Shown here: positions 38,194 to 48,694 of the stretch, piece by piece
Layout: each line of letters begins with the position of its first letter
Numbering within the stretch: position 1 is the stretch's first letter
DNA from: Arthrobacter sp. PM3
GTDB lineage: Bacteria > Actinomycetota > Actinomycetes > Actinomycetales > Micrococcaceae
Direction: 5' to 3'
NCBI RefSeq assembly: GCF_003352915.1
Contig: NZ_CP022314.1
Coordinates: forward strand, 4,033,611 to 4,097,610
DNA: 64,000 nt
Position numbers and translations under genes: made by a program
The notes under the pieces: generated by a model
Told to the model about the DNA's origin: nothing
The model's database searches: none
The model's input: only the letters and a program-made list of their open reading frames with translations

Positions 38194-38426
38194 GGGAAGA
38201 CCACCGGCCCGGGGCTGGCGGTGTTATTCAGTTGCCGTGGGACTGTCTTTCGAAAAATGAAACTTCTCCGTCGCCGTGCGCAGGGCAGGCAGTGCGTAGT
38301 GCCTGACAGGGCTGTATTACAGTGGACTCTAGTCAAGATACTAATGCCAACGGCCACCTGTCTTCGCGTCACACGGCCCTCCGCCGGCGGGAAAACCACT
38401 GACGGTCGTGCTGAAAGGACCCCGCG

Positions 38427-39323
38427 ATGACCCCCTCGGTTGCAGTCGCCGCCGTGACGTTTGACCGCCCCAGGGAACTGGCGGTCCTGCTGGATGCCAT
38501 CAACGGCCAGAGCACCCCGGTCCACTCAATTTGCCTCGTTGACAGCGGCACGGTGCCCGCAAAAGACGTCGCCGCCGGGCACGCGAATGTGGACTACGTC
38601 CGGTCCGAGGCGAACCTCGGCGGAGCCGGCGGCTTTTCCCTGGCGGTCCTCAAGGCGGTGGCGAGCGGGGCGGACTGGATCTGGATGATGGATGACGACG
38701 CCGAGCCGGCCGACCCGGAATGCCTCGCCACGCTGCTCCGCGAGGCGCAAGCGCGGGACCTGGAAGCTGTGGTCCCGCTGGTGGTCGCCCCCGGCCACCC
38801 GGACCGGCTGTCCTTCTTCTTCCGGCTGGGCGGCAAGGTCACCCACGAGCGCGCCGAGGTCGAGAAGCTCGGCTTCCTGCCCGGCGACGGGCACTTCTTC
38901 AACGGCGCCCTGATCCGGTCCGACGTCTTTTTCAAGGTGGGGCTGCCGGACATGCGCCTGTTCATCCGCGGCGACGAAGTGGACTTCACGCTGCGGCTCC
39001 GGAAGGCCGGAATCCGCTTCGGCACCGTCACCACGGCCGCCATCACCCACCCGCACGCGTTCTCCGAGACCAAGCACGTTTTCGGCGCACGGTGGCACGT
39101 GATCGTTCCGGACTCCGCGTTCAAACGCTACTTCTACTACCGGAACCGCGGCTACATGATCCGCCGGCACTTCCGGGTCAAGTCCTTTGTCGCGGATGTC
39201 GGCGGCTACCTCGGCTACTTCCTGCGCAGCGGCGACTTCCGCGGCCTGGCCGGCTGGTTCCGCGCCTTTTCCGCCGGGCTCCGCGGCAAGGGCTTCGGCC
39301 CGCTGGAGGACCAGAAGTTCTAG
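38427..39323 (+). CDS. Family 2 glycosyltransferase (GlfT/RfbN-like)
   Basis: The 298-aa GT-A enzyme has the nucleotide-binding start VAAVTFDRPRELAVLLDAIN, the metal-binding triplet IWMMDDDAEP and the catalytic region LFIRGDEVDFTLRLRKAG. It looks like galactofuranosyl or rhamnosyl transferases of surface polysaccharide synthesis; the sugar is not known. AAAGGA lies 8 nt before the ATG. It is the only plus-strand gene between rho and the ATP operon and splits wecA from wecG, so it looks inserted, although its GC content is like its neighbours. Confidence 0.88.
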   Translation: MTPSVAVAAVTFDRPRELAVLLDAINGQSTPVHSICLVDSGTVPAKDVAAGHANVDYVRSEANLGGAGGFSLAVLKAVASGADWIWMMDDDAEPADPECLATLLREAQARDLEAVVPLVVAPGHPDRLSFFFRLGGKVTHERAEVEKLGFLPGDGHFFNGALIRSDVFFKVGLPDMRLFIRGDEVDFTLRLRKAGIRFGTVTTAAITHPHAFSETKHVFGARWHVIVPDSAFKRYFYYRNRGYMIRRHFRVKSFVADVGGYLGYFLRSGDFRGLAGWFRAFSAGLRGKGFGPLEDQKF

Positions 39324-39326
39324 CTG

Positions 39327-40400
39327 TCACCAACCGCCGCGCGTTGGCGTGTGTCCTTTGCGGGCGTCGCCGGGCATGGTCATTTCGGCCCGCAGGCCCA
39401 GGAGCCGGATCGGGCGGCCCGCTTCGATCCCGGCAGCGAGGTCCAGGGCGCGGGCGAGGATCTCGTCGCGGTCGACGGTCTCGGGGATCTTCCTCGCGTG
39501 TGTCGTGGTGAAAAACGGCGCGTACCGGACTTTGAGGGTCAGCCCGACCACGGGCCGACCTTCGGCGGCAACATCCTCCAGGACACGCGCTGTCAGTTCC
39601 CTCACGGCGTCGTCCACCTGGGCCGGATCGGTGAGGTCGCGCTGGAACGTGGTCTCCCTGCTGTGCCCGCGGGCGACCCAGGGGGTGTCGTCCACCACGC
39701 TCGCGCCGTCCCCGCGGCCGAGCTCCGCGTACCAGGGGCCCATCCCGGGGCCGAACTCCGGGACCAGGTCCCGGGGGTCGGACGCGGCGAGCCCGGCGAC
39801 GGTTGTGATGCCGAGCTTGGCCAGCCGGGCCGACACTTTGGTCCCGACGCCCCACAGGTCCCTTGTCGGCCGGGGTCCCATGACGTCGAGCCAGTTCGCG
39901 GACGTGAGGCGAAAGACGCCCGCCGGCTTTCCGAAACCTGTGGCCACCTTGGCCCGGACCAGGGTGTCGCCGATCCCCACGCTGCAATGCAGCTGTGTCC
40001 GTTCCAGGACAGCTGCCTGCACCCGCCGCGCGTAGGCCTCCGGGTCCTCCGTCTCAATCCCCATGAAGGCTTCATCCCATCCCAGCACCTGCACAGTGGC
40101 GCCGGGCTGCGCGCGGAGGGTGGCCATCACCGTGTCGGACGCCGCGAGGTAAGCCTCCTGGTCGACGGGCAGGATCACGGCGTCGGGCACTTTCCGGGCG
40201 GCCACGCGCAAGGGCATGCCGGAACCGACCCCGAACGCCCTGGCTTCGTAGGATGCTGTCGACACCACGGCCCGTTCCGTGGGGTCGCCCCGGCCGCCGA
40301 CAATGACCGGCCTGCCCGCAAGCTCGGGCCGCCGGAGCACTTCGACGGCCGCGATGAACTGGTCGAGATCGACATGCAACACCCACGGGATTCCGCTCAC
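39327..40400 (-). CDS. Y-family DNA polymerase IV, DinB2-like
   Basis: The 357-aa translesion polymerase has palm motif HVDLDQFIAAVEVLRRPELA (catalytic Asp11), VVSTASYEARAFGVGSGMP, the second carboxylate block VLGWDEAFMGIE and helix-hairpin-helix motifs in LWGVGTKVSARLAKLGI. It resembles mycobacterial DinB2 more than E. coli DinB. The steric-gate position (usually Tyr or Phe) is Ile16. No clamp-binding tail of the QxxLF type is visible. The GTG at 40400 has CAGACT 6 nt upstream. The open frame to 40757 is the shadow of wecG. Confidence 0.9.
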   Translation of the reverse strand: MSGIPWVLHVDLDQFIAAVEVLRRPELAGRPVIVGGRGDPTERAVVSTASYEARAFGVGSGMPLRVAARKVPDAVILPVDQEAYLAASDTVMATLRAQPGATVQVLGWDEAFMGIETEDPEAYARRVQAAVLERTQLHCSVGIGDTLVRAKVATGFGKPAGVFRLTSANWLDVMGPRPTRDLWGVGTKVSARLAKLGITTVAGLAASDPRDLVPEFGPGMGPWYAELGRGDGASVVDDTPWVARGHSRETTFQRDLTDPAQVDDAVRELTARVLEDVAAEGRPVVGLTLKVRYAPFFTTTHARKIPETVDRDEILARALDLAAGIEAGRPIRLLGLRAEMTMPGDARKGHTPTRGGW

Positions 40401-40450
40401 GCCCCCAGTCTGCCCCAAAACACCCCGGGCAGGCAGGGGTTCCCCACTGC

Positions 40451-41227
40451 CTAGGACCCGGCGGGCTGGCGGCGCAGACGCCGGCGCAGCAGCAGGCCCA
40501 GGAGCACCCACGGCTCGCCGAACACCCGGTAGGCCACCCGCTGCGGGTGCAGCAGGAGCCGCCAGGCCCACTCGAGCCCGAGCCGGCCGATCCAGCGCGG
40601 TGCCAGTTTCTGGACGCCGGCAATCTGTTCGATGGCGCCGCCGACGGCGCAGTAGACGGCCGGAGGCAGAGTGCCGAGCCGGCGGGCGAGGACCTGTTCC
40701 TGCAACGGCATGCCAAGGCCCAGGAGCACGAGCTGCGGGCGCAGCCGGGTCAGCCACTCAACGGCGGTCTCTTCGACGTCCTTGTTCCAGCCTTCGCCGG
40801 CCATGCCGTCGATGCGCGCCCCCGGGACGATCTCCCTCAGTTTGGCCACGGCGCCCGCGTTGGCCACGGCACCGGCGCCGATCACGGCAATCCGTTCCAG
40901 CCCCTCGACGTTGCCCAGCGCCGGGATCCAGTCCGTCGACCCCAGCCGGTAGTCCATGACCGGGCCGCGGCCGTCGCCTTCTTCAGCCGTTTTGGCCCAG
41001 AGCCACAGGACCGGGGCGCCGTCGAGCAGCACCACGTCGCTGTGCTCGTAGAAGGACCGGAAGGCCGGGTCCGAGTGCAGCAGCGTCACGCTGTGCAGGT
41101 TGTGCCCCACCACGATCCGGGTCCGGCCCTCGGCCACGAAGGTGCTGAGCACCGCGGTCAGCTCGGACACCGTCAGTGGGGTCGCGTCGACGTCGAGGAA
41201 CGGGACGGACTGGCGCTCCAGCGTCAT
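40451..41227 (-). CDS. WecG/TagA/CpsF family glycosyltransferase
   Basis: The 258-aa GT26 enzyme has SVTLLHSDPAFRSFYEHSDV with a DVVLLDGAPVLW block and LVLLGLGMPLQEQVLARRL near the C-terminal third. Such enzymes add ManNAc or ManNAcA to lipid-linked GlcNAc, the step after WecA. The C-terminal amphipathic helix (about 205-255) fits membrane docking. Its start overlaps the tsaC stop by 4 bp (ATGA), so it is coupled to a tRNA-modification gene by position only. WecA, 2.3 kb away, is the likely partner. Confidence 0.88.
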   Translation of the reverse strand: MTLERQSVPFLDVDATPLTVSELTAVLSTFVAEGRTRIVVGHNLHSVTLLHSDPAFRSFYEHSDVVLLDGAPVLWLWAKTAEEGDGRGPVMDYRLGSTDWIPALGNVEGLERIAVIGAGAVANAGAVAKLREIVPGARIDGMAGEGWNKDVEETAVEWLTRLRPQLVLLGLGMPLQEQVLARRLGTLPPAVYCAVGGAIEQIAGVQKLAPRWIGRLGLEWAWRLLLHPQRVAYRVFGEPWVLLGLLLRRRLRRQPAGS

Positions 41228-41940
41228 GCGGAGCCGGACTCCGGGCCCGGTGCGGTCTCAGCTTCAGGCTCGGGGGCGTTGCCGTCGATGTCCACCAGGC
41301 CGGGAACCACAGCGCGCAGCCGTTCGAGGCTGATAGCACCCTGGCGGACCACACGCAGCGGCAGTGCAGTCGCGTCGATGATGGTCGAGGCCAAGGCCTC
41401 GGCACCGTCGGCAGGCCTGGGCCCGCCCTCGAGGTAGACCTCCACGGACTCAGCCAGCTGGGCCTCGGCGTCGGCTGCGGTCTGCGCGGCCGCGTGCCCG
41501 GTACGGTTCGCGGACGAGACAGCCAGCGGCCCGGTGAGGGTCAGCAGGTCCTGGGCGATCTCGTCGGCCGGGATCCGCAGCGCCACGGTCCCCTTGGTCT
41601 CGCCGAGGTCCCAGTCCAGTGACGGCTGCGCGTGCAGGATCAGGGTGAGGCCGCCCGGCCAGAACGTTTCGGCCAGCCGGCGTGCCTCGGCCGGGACGTC
41701 CGTGGCCAGGCCGTCAAGCGCGTTGAGCCTGGGGATCAGCACGGGCGGGGGCATCTTCCGGCTGCGGCCCTTGGACGCCAGGAGCAGCGTCACGCCGAGG
41801 GGAGAAAAAGCGTCGGCGGCAATGCCGTAGACGGTGTCCGTGGGGAAGACCACGCACTTGTTCTCGCGGATGGCCCGCTGGGCGTGTTCGAGTCCTGCGG
41901 CGCGCTGCTCAGCCGCCGTGCAATCGTAGCTAGTCGTCAC
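41224..41940 (-). CDS. tsaC: L-threonylcarbamoyladenylate synthase (Sua5/YrdC/TsaC)
   Basis: The 238-aa YrdC-fold enzyme makes threonylcarbamoyl-AMP from Thr, bicarbonate and ATP for t6A37 of ANN-decoding tRNAs. Motifs: VVFPTDTVYGIAADAF near residue 30, LLLASKGRSRKMPPPVLIP, and SSANRTGHAAA. The C-terminal 25 residues are acidic low complexity. The GTG start at 41940 has AAGAAT 6 nt upstream. Order prmC-tsaC is conserved in actinobacteria. Confidence 0.93.
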   Translation of the reverse strand: MTTSYDCTAAEQRAAGLEHAQRAIRENKCVVFPTDTVYGIAADAFSPLGVTLLLASKGRSRKMPPPVLIPRLNALDGLATDVPAEARRLAETFWPGGLTLILHAQPSLDWDLGETKGTVALRIPADEIAQDLLTLTGPLAVSSANRTGHAAAQTAADAEAQLAESVEVYLEGGPRPADGAEALASTIIDATALPLRVVRQGAISLERLRAVVPGLVDIDGNAPEPEAETAPGPESGSA

Positions 41941-41970
41941 TGGCCTATTCTTTCATCACTTGTCACACGT

Positions 41971-42852
41971 TTAGTTCGGCGGCGTCAGCACGGCGCTGGT
42001 GGCACGGTCCCTGCCGTTGAGGTCCCGGTGGGTGGTGACATCGGACCACAGCCCGGTGCGGGTCATCATGGCGGCGATCCAGTCCGACTGCACTTCGGCG
42101 TGTTCCATCACGAAGTAGCCGCCGGGCCGCAGCAGCCGGGCCGCCGAGGCAGCCGCCGCCGTCGGTAGTTCCATGCCGTCCGCTCCCCCTCCGTAAAGCG
42201 CCTCGGGCGGGTCGTGCAGCGCCACTTCCGGTTCGTTCGGGATCGCCTCGGCCGGAATGTACGGCGGGTTGGAGACCACGACGTCGAAGGTGCCGTTGTG
42301 TTCGGGCAGCGCATCGCGCAGATCGCCACGGACAAGGTGGACCCCCAGCGGAGCCAGGTTTTTCGCCGCCCAGGCATGCGCGAATTCGCTGTATTCCACT
42401 GCGTACACCTCGGCGCCGGGAACCTCATGCGCGATCGACCCCGCGATCGCGCCGGACCCGGTACCCAGGTCCGCGACCTTGGGGTGCGCCGTGCCGCCGG
42501 GCAGCGCAGCATCGTTGAGCCGGTCGATTACCAGCTGGACCACGGATTCGGTCTCCGGCCGCGGAACGAAAACGCCGGGGCCGACCGCCAGTTCGAGGTG
42601 GCGGAAATGCGCCACACCCGTGATGTGCTGCAGCGGGATCCGCTGCGCCCGTTCAGCGACGAGGTCGCCGTAGCCTTCCGGTGCCGGCACGTCGCCGAGC
42701 ATCATGGCCCGCAGCCGGCCGGGCCCGACGCCCAGCAGGTGCGCGGCCAGGAGCTCGGCGTCGACGCGGGGGCTCGGGACCCCGGCCTCGGCCAGGACGG
42801 CGGCCGCCTCGCGGACGGCCTGCGCCAGGCCCGGGCCGTTGCCTGCTGTCAT
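41971..42852 (-). CDS. prmC: Release factor glutamine methyltransferase
   Basis: The 293-aa SAM-dependent enzyme methylates the Gln of the GGQ motif in release factors 1 and 2. VADLGTGSGAIAGSIA binds SAM and FDVVVSNPPYIP is the catalytic NPPY motif. The N-terminal helical substrate domain covers about 1-85. An overlapping GTG at 42855 would add one residue. It follows prfA by 16 bp, so enzyme and substrate are made from one mRNA. Confidence 0.94.
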   Translation of the reverse strand: MTAGNGPGLAQAVREAAAVLAEAGVPSPRVDAELLAAHLLGVGPGRLRAMMLGDVPAPEGYGDLVAERAQRIPLQHITGVAHFRHLELAVGPGVFVPRPETESVVQLVIDRLNDAALPGGTAHPKVADLGTGSGAIAGSIAHEVPGAEVYAVEYSEFAHAWAAKNLAPLGVHLVRGDLRDALPEHNGTFDVVVSNPPYIPAEAIPNEPEVALHDPPEALYGGGADGMELPTAAAASAARLLRPGGYFVMEHAEVQSDWIAAMMTRTGLWSDVTTHRDLNGRDRATSAVLTPPN

Positions 42853-42868
42853 CACGACTGGCCCGCGC

Positions 42869-43942
42869 TTACTCGCCGAGGGCGTCGAGCCGGGACTGTT
42901 CGTCCAGTTCGATGGCCGACTGGATCACCGGTTCGAGATCGCCGTTCATGACCTGGTCCAGGTTGTAGGCCTTGTACCCGGTGCGGTGGTCCGCGATCCG
43001 GTTTTCCGGGTAGTTGTAGGTGCGGATGCGCTCGGAGCGGTCCATGGTGCGGATCTGCGACTTTCGCTGGGCCGAGTTCTCGGCGTCGATCAGTTCCTGC
43101 TGGTGGGCCAGGATGCGGGCGCGGAGCACGCGCATGCCGGCTTCACGGTTCTGCAGCTGCGATTTCTCGTTCTGCATGGCCACGACGATGCCGGTGGGAA
43201 GGTGGGTGATGCGGACCGCCGAGTCGGTGGTGTTGACGGACTGGCCGCCGGGGCCCGAGGATCGGTAGACGTCGATCTTGAGGTCATTCTGGTTGATCTC
43301 GAGTTCCTCGGGCTCGTCCACCTCGGGCAGCACCAGCACGCCGGCGGCCGAGGTGTGGATGCGGCCCTGGGATTCAGTGACCGGCACGCGCTGCACGCGG
43401 TGGACCCCGCCTTCGAACTTGAGCCGGGCGTACACGCCCTCGGCGGGGTCGTTCGAGCTGCCCTTGACGGCCATCTGGACGTCTTTGTAGCCGCCCAGGT
43501 CCGATTCGGTCGCCGAGATGATCTCGGTCTTCCAGCCACGGGATTCCGCGTAGCGGCTGTACATCCGCAGGAGGTCCGCGGCGAACAGCGCAGCCTCGTC
43601 GCCGCCTTCGCCGCCCTTGACCTCAAGGATCACGTTGCGGGCGTCGTCCGGGTCCCGCGGGATGAGCAGCCGGCGCAGCTTGGCCGCGGCCGCCTCCAGC
43701 GAAGCCTCCAGTTCAGGTACTTCCGCGGCGAATTCGGGGTCCTCGTCCGCCATTTCCTTGGCCGCGGCCAGGTCATCGCGAAGGCCTTCCCAACGGTGGT
43801 ACGCCTCGACGATGCCGTTCAACTGCGCAGACCGCCGCCCCAGCTTCCGCGCCAGCTTCTGGTCAGCATAGACAGCAGGATCGCCCAGCTGGGCCTGGAT
43901 GGAATCATGCTCATCCAACAGTCCCTGTACGGACTCAAACAT
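42869..43942 (-). CDS. prfA: Peptide chain release factor 1
   Basis: The 357-aa factor reads UAA and UAG stop codons. The codon-recognition tripeptide appears as Pro-Val-Thr in [14 protein letters not shown], and [18 protein letters not shown] holds the GGQ that triggers peptide release. The ATG at 43942 begins [14 protein letters not shown], the standard N terminus; the frame extends to 44137 through an inverted repeat, which is not family sequence. It is separated from rho by 229 bp that contain no gene. Confidence 0.96.
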   Translation of the reverse strand: MFESVQGLLDEHDSIQAQLGDPAVYADQKLARKLGRRSAQLNGIVEAYHRWEGLRDDLAAAKEMADEDPEFAAEVPELEASLEAAAAKLRRLLIPRDPDDARNVILEVKGGEGGDEAALFAADLLRMYSRYAESRGWKTEIISATESDLGGYKDVQMAVKGSSNDPAEGVYARLKFEGGVHRVQRVPVTESQGRIHTSAAGVLVLPEVDEPEELEINQNDLKIDVYRSSGPGGQSVNTTDSAVRITHLPTGIVVAMQNEKSQLQNREAGMRVLRARILAHQQELIDAENSAQRKSQIRTMDRSERIRTYNYPENRIADHRTGYKAYNLDQVMNGDLEPVIQSAIELDEQSRLDALGE

Positions 43943-44015
43943 TTTCAAAACCTTTCGTTCTGCACCTATTTTATTCAGGCGCAAAATCGGGCGCCACGGT
44001 GAGCGAGCCCCGTAA

Positions 44016-44133
44016 GTGCCGCGCGGATGTTCCGCCCCGGGAGTGGCATCGGGCCTGTCGAAGCGTTGCAGCCGACGTACGCAGTACGTCAGCTGCAACG
44101 CGAAGGGGCGGGGGCGGAACATCCGCGCGGCAC
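44016..44133. repeat. Compound inverted repeat between rho and prfA
   Basis: Outer arms of 23 bp (44016-44038 and 44111-44133) are perfect complements. Inside, 44063-44080 pairs with 44084-44101 with one mismatch around the triplet GCA. RNA from either strand could fold into a long two-part hairpin. The element lies 39 bp after the rho stop and 73 bp before prfA. It may be a terminator, an attenuator, or a dispersed repeat of the REP or MITE type. rpmE occupies this position in mycobacteria, and no rpmE is here. Confidence 0.9.
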
Positions 44134-44171
44134 CCACCGCACGAACGCACCGGCGCCCGCCCCTAGCTCAG

Positions 44172-46265
<2,094 letters not shown>

Positions 46266-46598
46266 GAAGGATCCTTCCCCCTCGACGGCGTCCAGGCTAA
46301 GAGCTGGACGCGGTGATTTGATCTGGGCTGCAGTTCAGATCTGCAGCCGGGATTTCGGCCTTGCCGGATGGATTTCGGCCAGCAGGGCCGGATACTGCTT
46401 CACCATGCACGATCCGGGAAATAAGGAACGGCGGGCTGACGTATCAGGGGGCAGCACAATTCTGCTGATTCCTGCGTCAGACCGAAAGCAGGTGGCACCG
46501 GAAAGTATTGCGCAGTGAAAGATGAGGGAGGCTACATGGCCAACATCGCGGTCGTACAACGGTGAAAGACTTACCGACTAGATGTACCGCCTGCGTAT
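46266..46598 (-). promoter_or_regulatory. rho 5' leader and upstream region with two hairpins
   Basis: This 333-bp stretch has no supported gene. Read toward rho it holds a hairpin GCTGCAG/CTGCAGC (46327-46333, 46341-46347) and one GCGTCCAG/CTGGACGC (46288-46295, 46304-46311), then the palindrome GAAGGATCCTTC (46266-46277) that includes the ribosome site. Rho is autoregulated by its leader in several bacteria; the hairpins make that plausible here. A short frame MVKQYPALLAEIHPARPKSR ends near 46335 and could be a leader peptide, but this is weak. The promoter was not identified with confidence. Confidence 0.45.
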
Positions 46599-47585
46599 TT
46601 ACCGCCGGTGCACTTCCACTTTAGCACCTTCGACGTCCACGGCCAGCTTCAGCACACGCCAGCCCACTTCCGGCGTGTTGGCCGCCGTGTAGGTGCCGAT
46701 GAAGTCCACAATCCCGGCGGCTTCCGCTTCCCCGTTGGCCAGGACCAGCACGGTGGGGCCGGCTCCGGAAACGACGGCGGCGTGCCCGGCCCGCCGCAGC
46801 GCGGCGATCAGCCCGGCGCTGGGCCGCATGGCCTCGGCACGGTAGCTCTGGTGCAGGTAGTCCTCGGTGCCGGCCAGAAGGAACTCGGGGTTGGCGGTCA
46901 GCGCGTGGATCAGCAGGGCGGCGCGGCCGGAGTTCATGGCCGCGGCATGGTGCCCCACCGACGCCGGCAGCAGCGCCCGGGCCGCTTCCGTGGAGAGCTC
47001 GTAGTCCGGAACGGCGACCACCGGGATCACTGAGGGGGCCACGGTCGCGCACGTGCTGCTGTACTGGTCACTGTCCTGCCACGACAGCGCCAGACCGCCG
47101 AAAATCGCGGGAGCGACGTTGTCCGGGTGGCCTTCCATTTCGCTCGTCAGCTGCAGGATCCACTCCCGTCCGCGCCGGGATTCCGCCGGGACCAGCGCGT
47201 TCGCGGCGCTGACGGCTGCCACGACGGCCGAGGCCGAGGACCCCAGGCCGCGTCCGTGCGGGTTGACGTTGTCCGCCGTGATCCGCAGGCCTTCGTGCCG
47301 GTAGCCGAGGCGGTGCAGCGCCTCGGTGAGGGCCTTGACCACCAGGTGCGTCGCGTCGCGGGGCAGCGACTCCGCCCCCTCGCCGCTGAGCTCGAATTCA
47401 AGTTCGCCGCTGGTCAGGGTTTCCACGGTGAGCGTGTCGTGGAGAGTGAGCGCGAGGCCGAGGCTGTCATACCCGGGGCCCAGGTTGGCGCTCGTAGCCG
47501 GGACGCGCACGGTGACCACCTGGCCCGCCGGAACGGCCGGCGAGCCGGCAGCTGATTCGGCCGGGACGGTGAGCGTGGTTTCCAA
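46599..47585 (-). CDS. thrB: Homoserine kinase
   Basis: The 328-aa GHMP kinase phosphorylates homoserine for threonine synthesis. VRVPATSANLGPGYDSLGLA is motif 1 and NPHGRGLGSSASAVVAAVSA is the ATP-binding glycine-rich motif 2. The TTG at 47585 lies 2 bp after the thrC stop, with GGAAG 10 nt upstream. It is the last gene of argS-lysA-hom-thrC-thrB. A frame continuing to 48020 is the shadow of thrC. Confidence 0.94.
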   Translation of the reverse strand: METTLTVPAESAAGSPAVPAGQVVTVRVPATSANLGPGYDSLGLALTLHDTLTVETLTSGELEFELSGEGAESLPRDATHLVVKALTEALHRLGYRHEGLRITADNVNPHGRGLGSSASAVVAAVSAANALVPAESRRGREWILQLTSEMEGHPDNVAPAIFGGLALSWQDSDQYSSTCATVAPSVIPVVAVPDYELSTEAARALLPASVGHHAAAMNSGRAALLIHALTANPEFLLAGTEDYLHQSYRAEAMRPSAGLIAALRRAGHAAVVSGAGPTVLVLANGEAEAAGIVDFIGTYTAANTPEVGWRVLKLAVDVEGAKVEVHRR

Positions 47586-47587
47586 GG

Positions 47588-48694
47588 CTATTTTTCTTCC
47601 AGTCCCAGGGCCGCGGCGACGGTGACGACGTCGTTGGAGACCTTGACCGGCTGCACGTCGCTGCCGTCCTCGGTGCGCAGGGCCCACTGCGGGTCCTTGA
47701 GGCCGTGACCGGTCACGGTGATCACGATCGTCTTGCCGGCGGGCACCTGCCCGGCCGCGTGCTTCTTGATCAGGCCCGCGACGCCGGCGGCGGAGCCCGG
47801 CTCCACGAAGACGCCTTCCCGGGAGGAAAGCCAGCGGTGCGCGGAGAGGATTTCCTCGTCCGTGACGGCCTCGATCACGCCGCCGGATTCGTCCCGGGCC
47901 GCCACGGCGGTATCCCAGGAGGCGGGGTTGCCGATCCGGATGGCGGTGGCGATGGTGTCCGGCTCGGTGATGGGGTGGCCGGCCACGAACGGGGCGGCGC
48001 CGGCGGCCTGGAAGCCCCACATGACGGGCGTCTTCGTGGCCACGGCGGGCAGCGTGCCTGCGGCGGGCGACTCATACGCCGAGGCGTATTCCTTGTAGCC
48101 CTTCCAGTAGGCGCTGATGTTGCCGGCGTTGCCGACCGGCAGCACGTGGAAGTCGGGGGCGTCGCCGAGGAAGTCGACCACCTCGAACGCGCCGGTCTTC
48201 TGGCCCTCGATGCGGGCGGGGTTGACCGAGTTGACCAGGAACACCGGGTAGGACTCCCCGAGCTTGCGGGCGATGTCGAGGCAGTCGTCGAAGTTGCCAT
48301 CGACCTGCAGCAAGGTGGCGCCGTGGGCGATCGCCTGGCTGAGTTTGCCCATCGAGATCTTGCCCTCCGGGACCAGCACGGCGCACTGCAGCCCGGCCGC
48401 CGTGGCGTAGGCGGCCGCCGAGGCGGAGGTGTTGCCGGTGGACGCGCAGACCACGGCTTTGGCGCCGGCGGCCACCGCTGCCGTCATGGCCATGGTCATG
48501 CCGCGGTCCTTGAACGAGCCGGTCGGGTTCATGCCCTCGACCTTGAGGTAGACGGTGCTGCCGGTCAGCTCGGAGAGGTGGCGGGCGTGCACGAGCGGGG
48601 TGCCGCCCTCGCCCAGGGTAATGACCTTAGTGGCTTCCGTGACAGGAAGACGATCAGCGTATTCGCGGATGACACCGCGCCATTGGTGAGCCAC
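47588..48694 (-). CDS. thrC: Threonine synthase
   Basis: The 368-aa PLP enzyme converts O-phosphohomoserine to threonine. The PLP Lys is in [15 protein letters not shown], with [15 protein letters not shown] binding phosphate and [20 protein letters not shown] holding the cofactor. It is the short actinobacterial/Bacillus type, without the long N-terminal domain. It starts with GTG directly after the hom stop (TAA GTG) and ends 2 bp before thrB. Confidence 0.96.
   Translation of the reverse strand: MAHQWRGVIREYADRLPVTEATKVITLGEGGTPLVHARHLSELTGSTVYLKVEGMNPTGSFKDRGMTMAMTAAVAAGAKAVVCASTGNTSASAAAYATAAGLQCAVLVPEGKISMGKLSQAIAHGATLLQVDGNFDDCLDIARKLGESYPVFLVNSVNPARIEGQKTGAFEVVDFLGDAPDFHVLPVGNAGNISAYWKGYKEYASAYESPAAGTLPAVATKTPVMWGFQAAGAAPFVAGHPITEPDTIATAIRIGNPASWDTAVAARDESGGVIEAVTDEEILSAHRWLSSREGVFVEPGSAAGVAGLIKKHAAGQVPAGKTIVITVTGHGLKDPQWALRTEDGSDVQPVKVSNDVVTVAAALGLEEK

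Noticed and set aside
46335..46405. Short leader peptide upstream of rho
   Set aside because: No good ribosome site and no conserved composition; kept only as a note in the leader entry.
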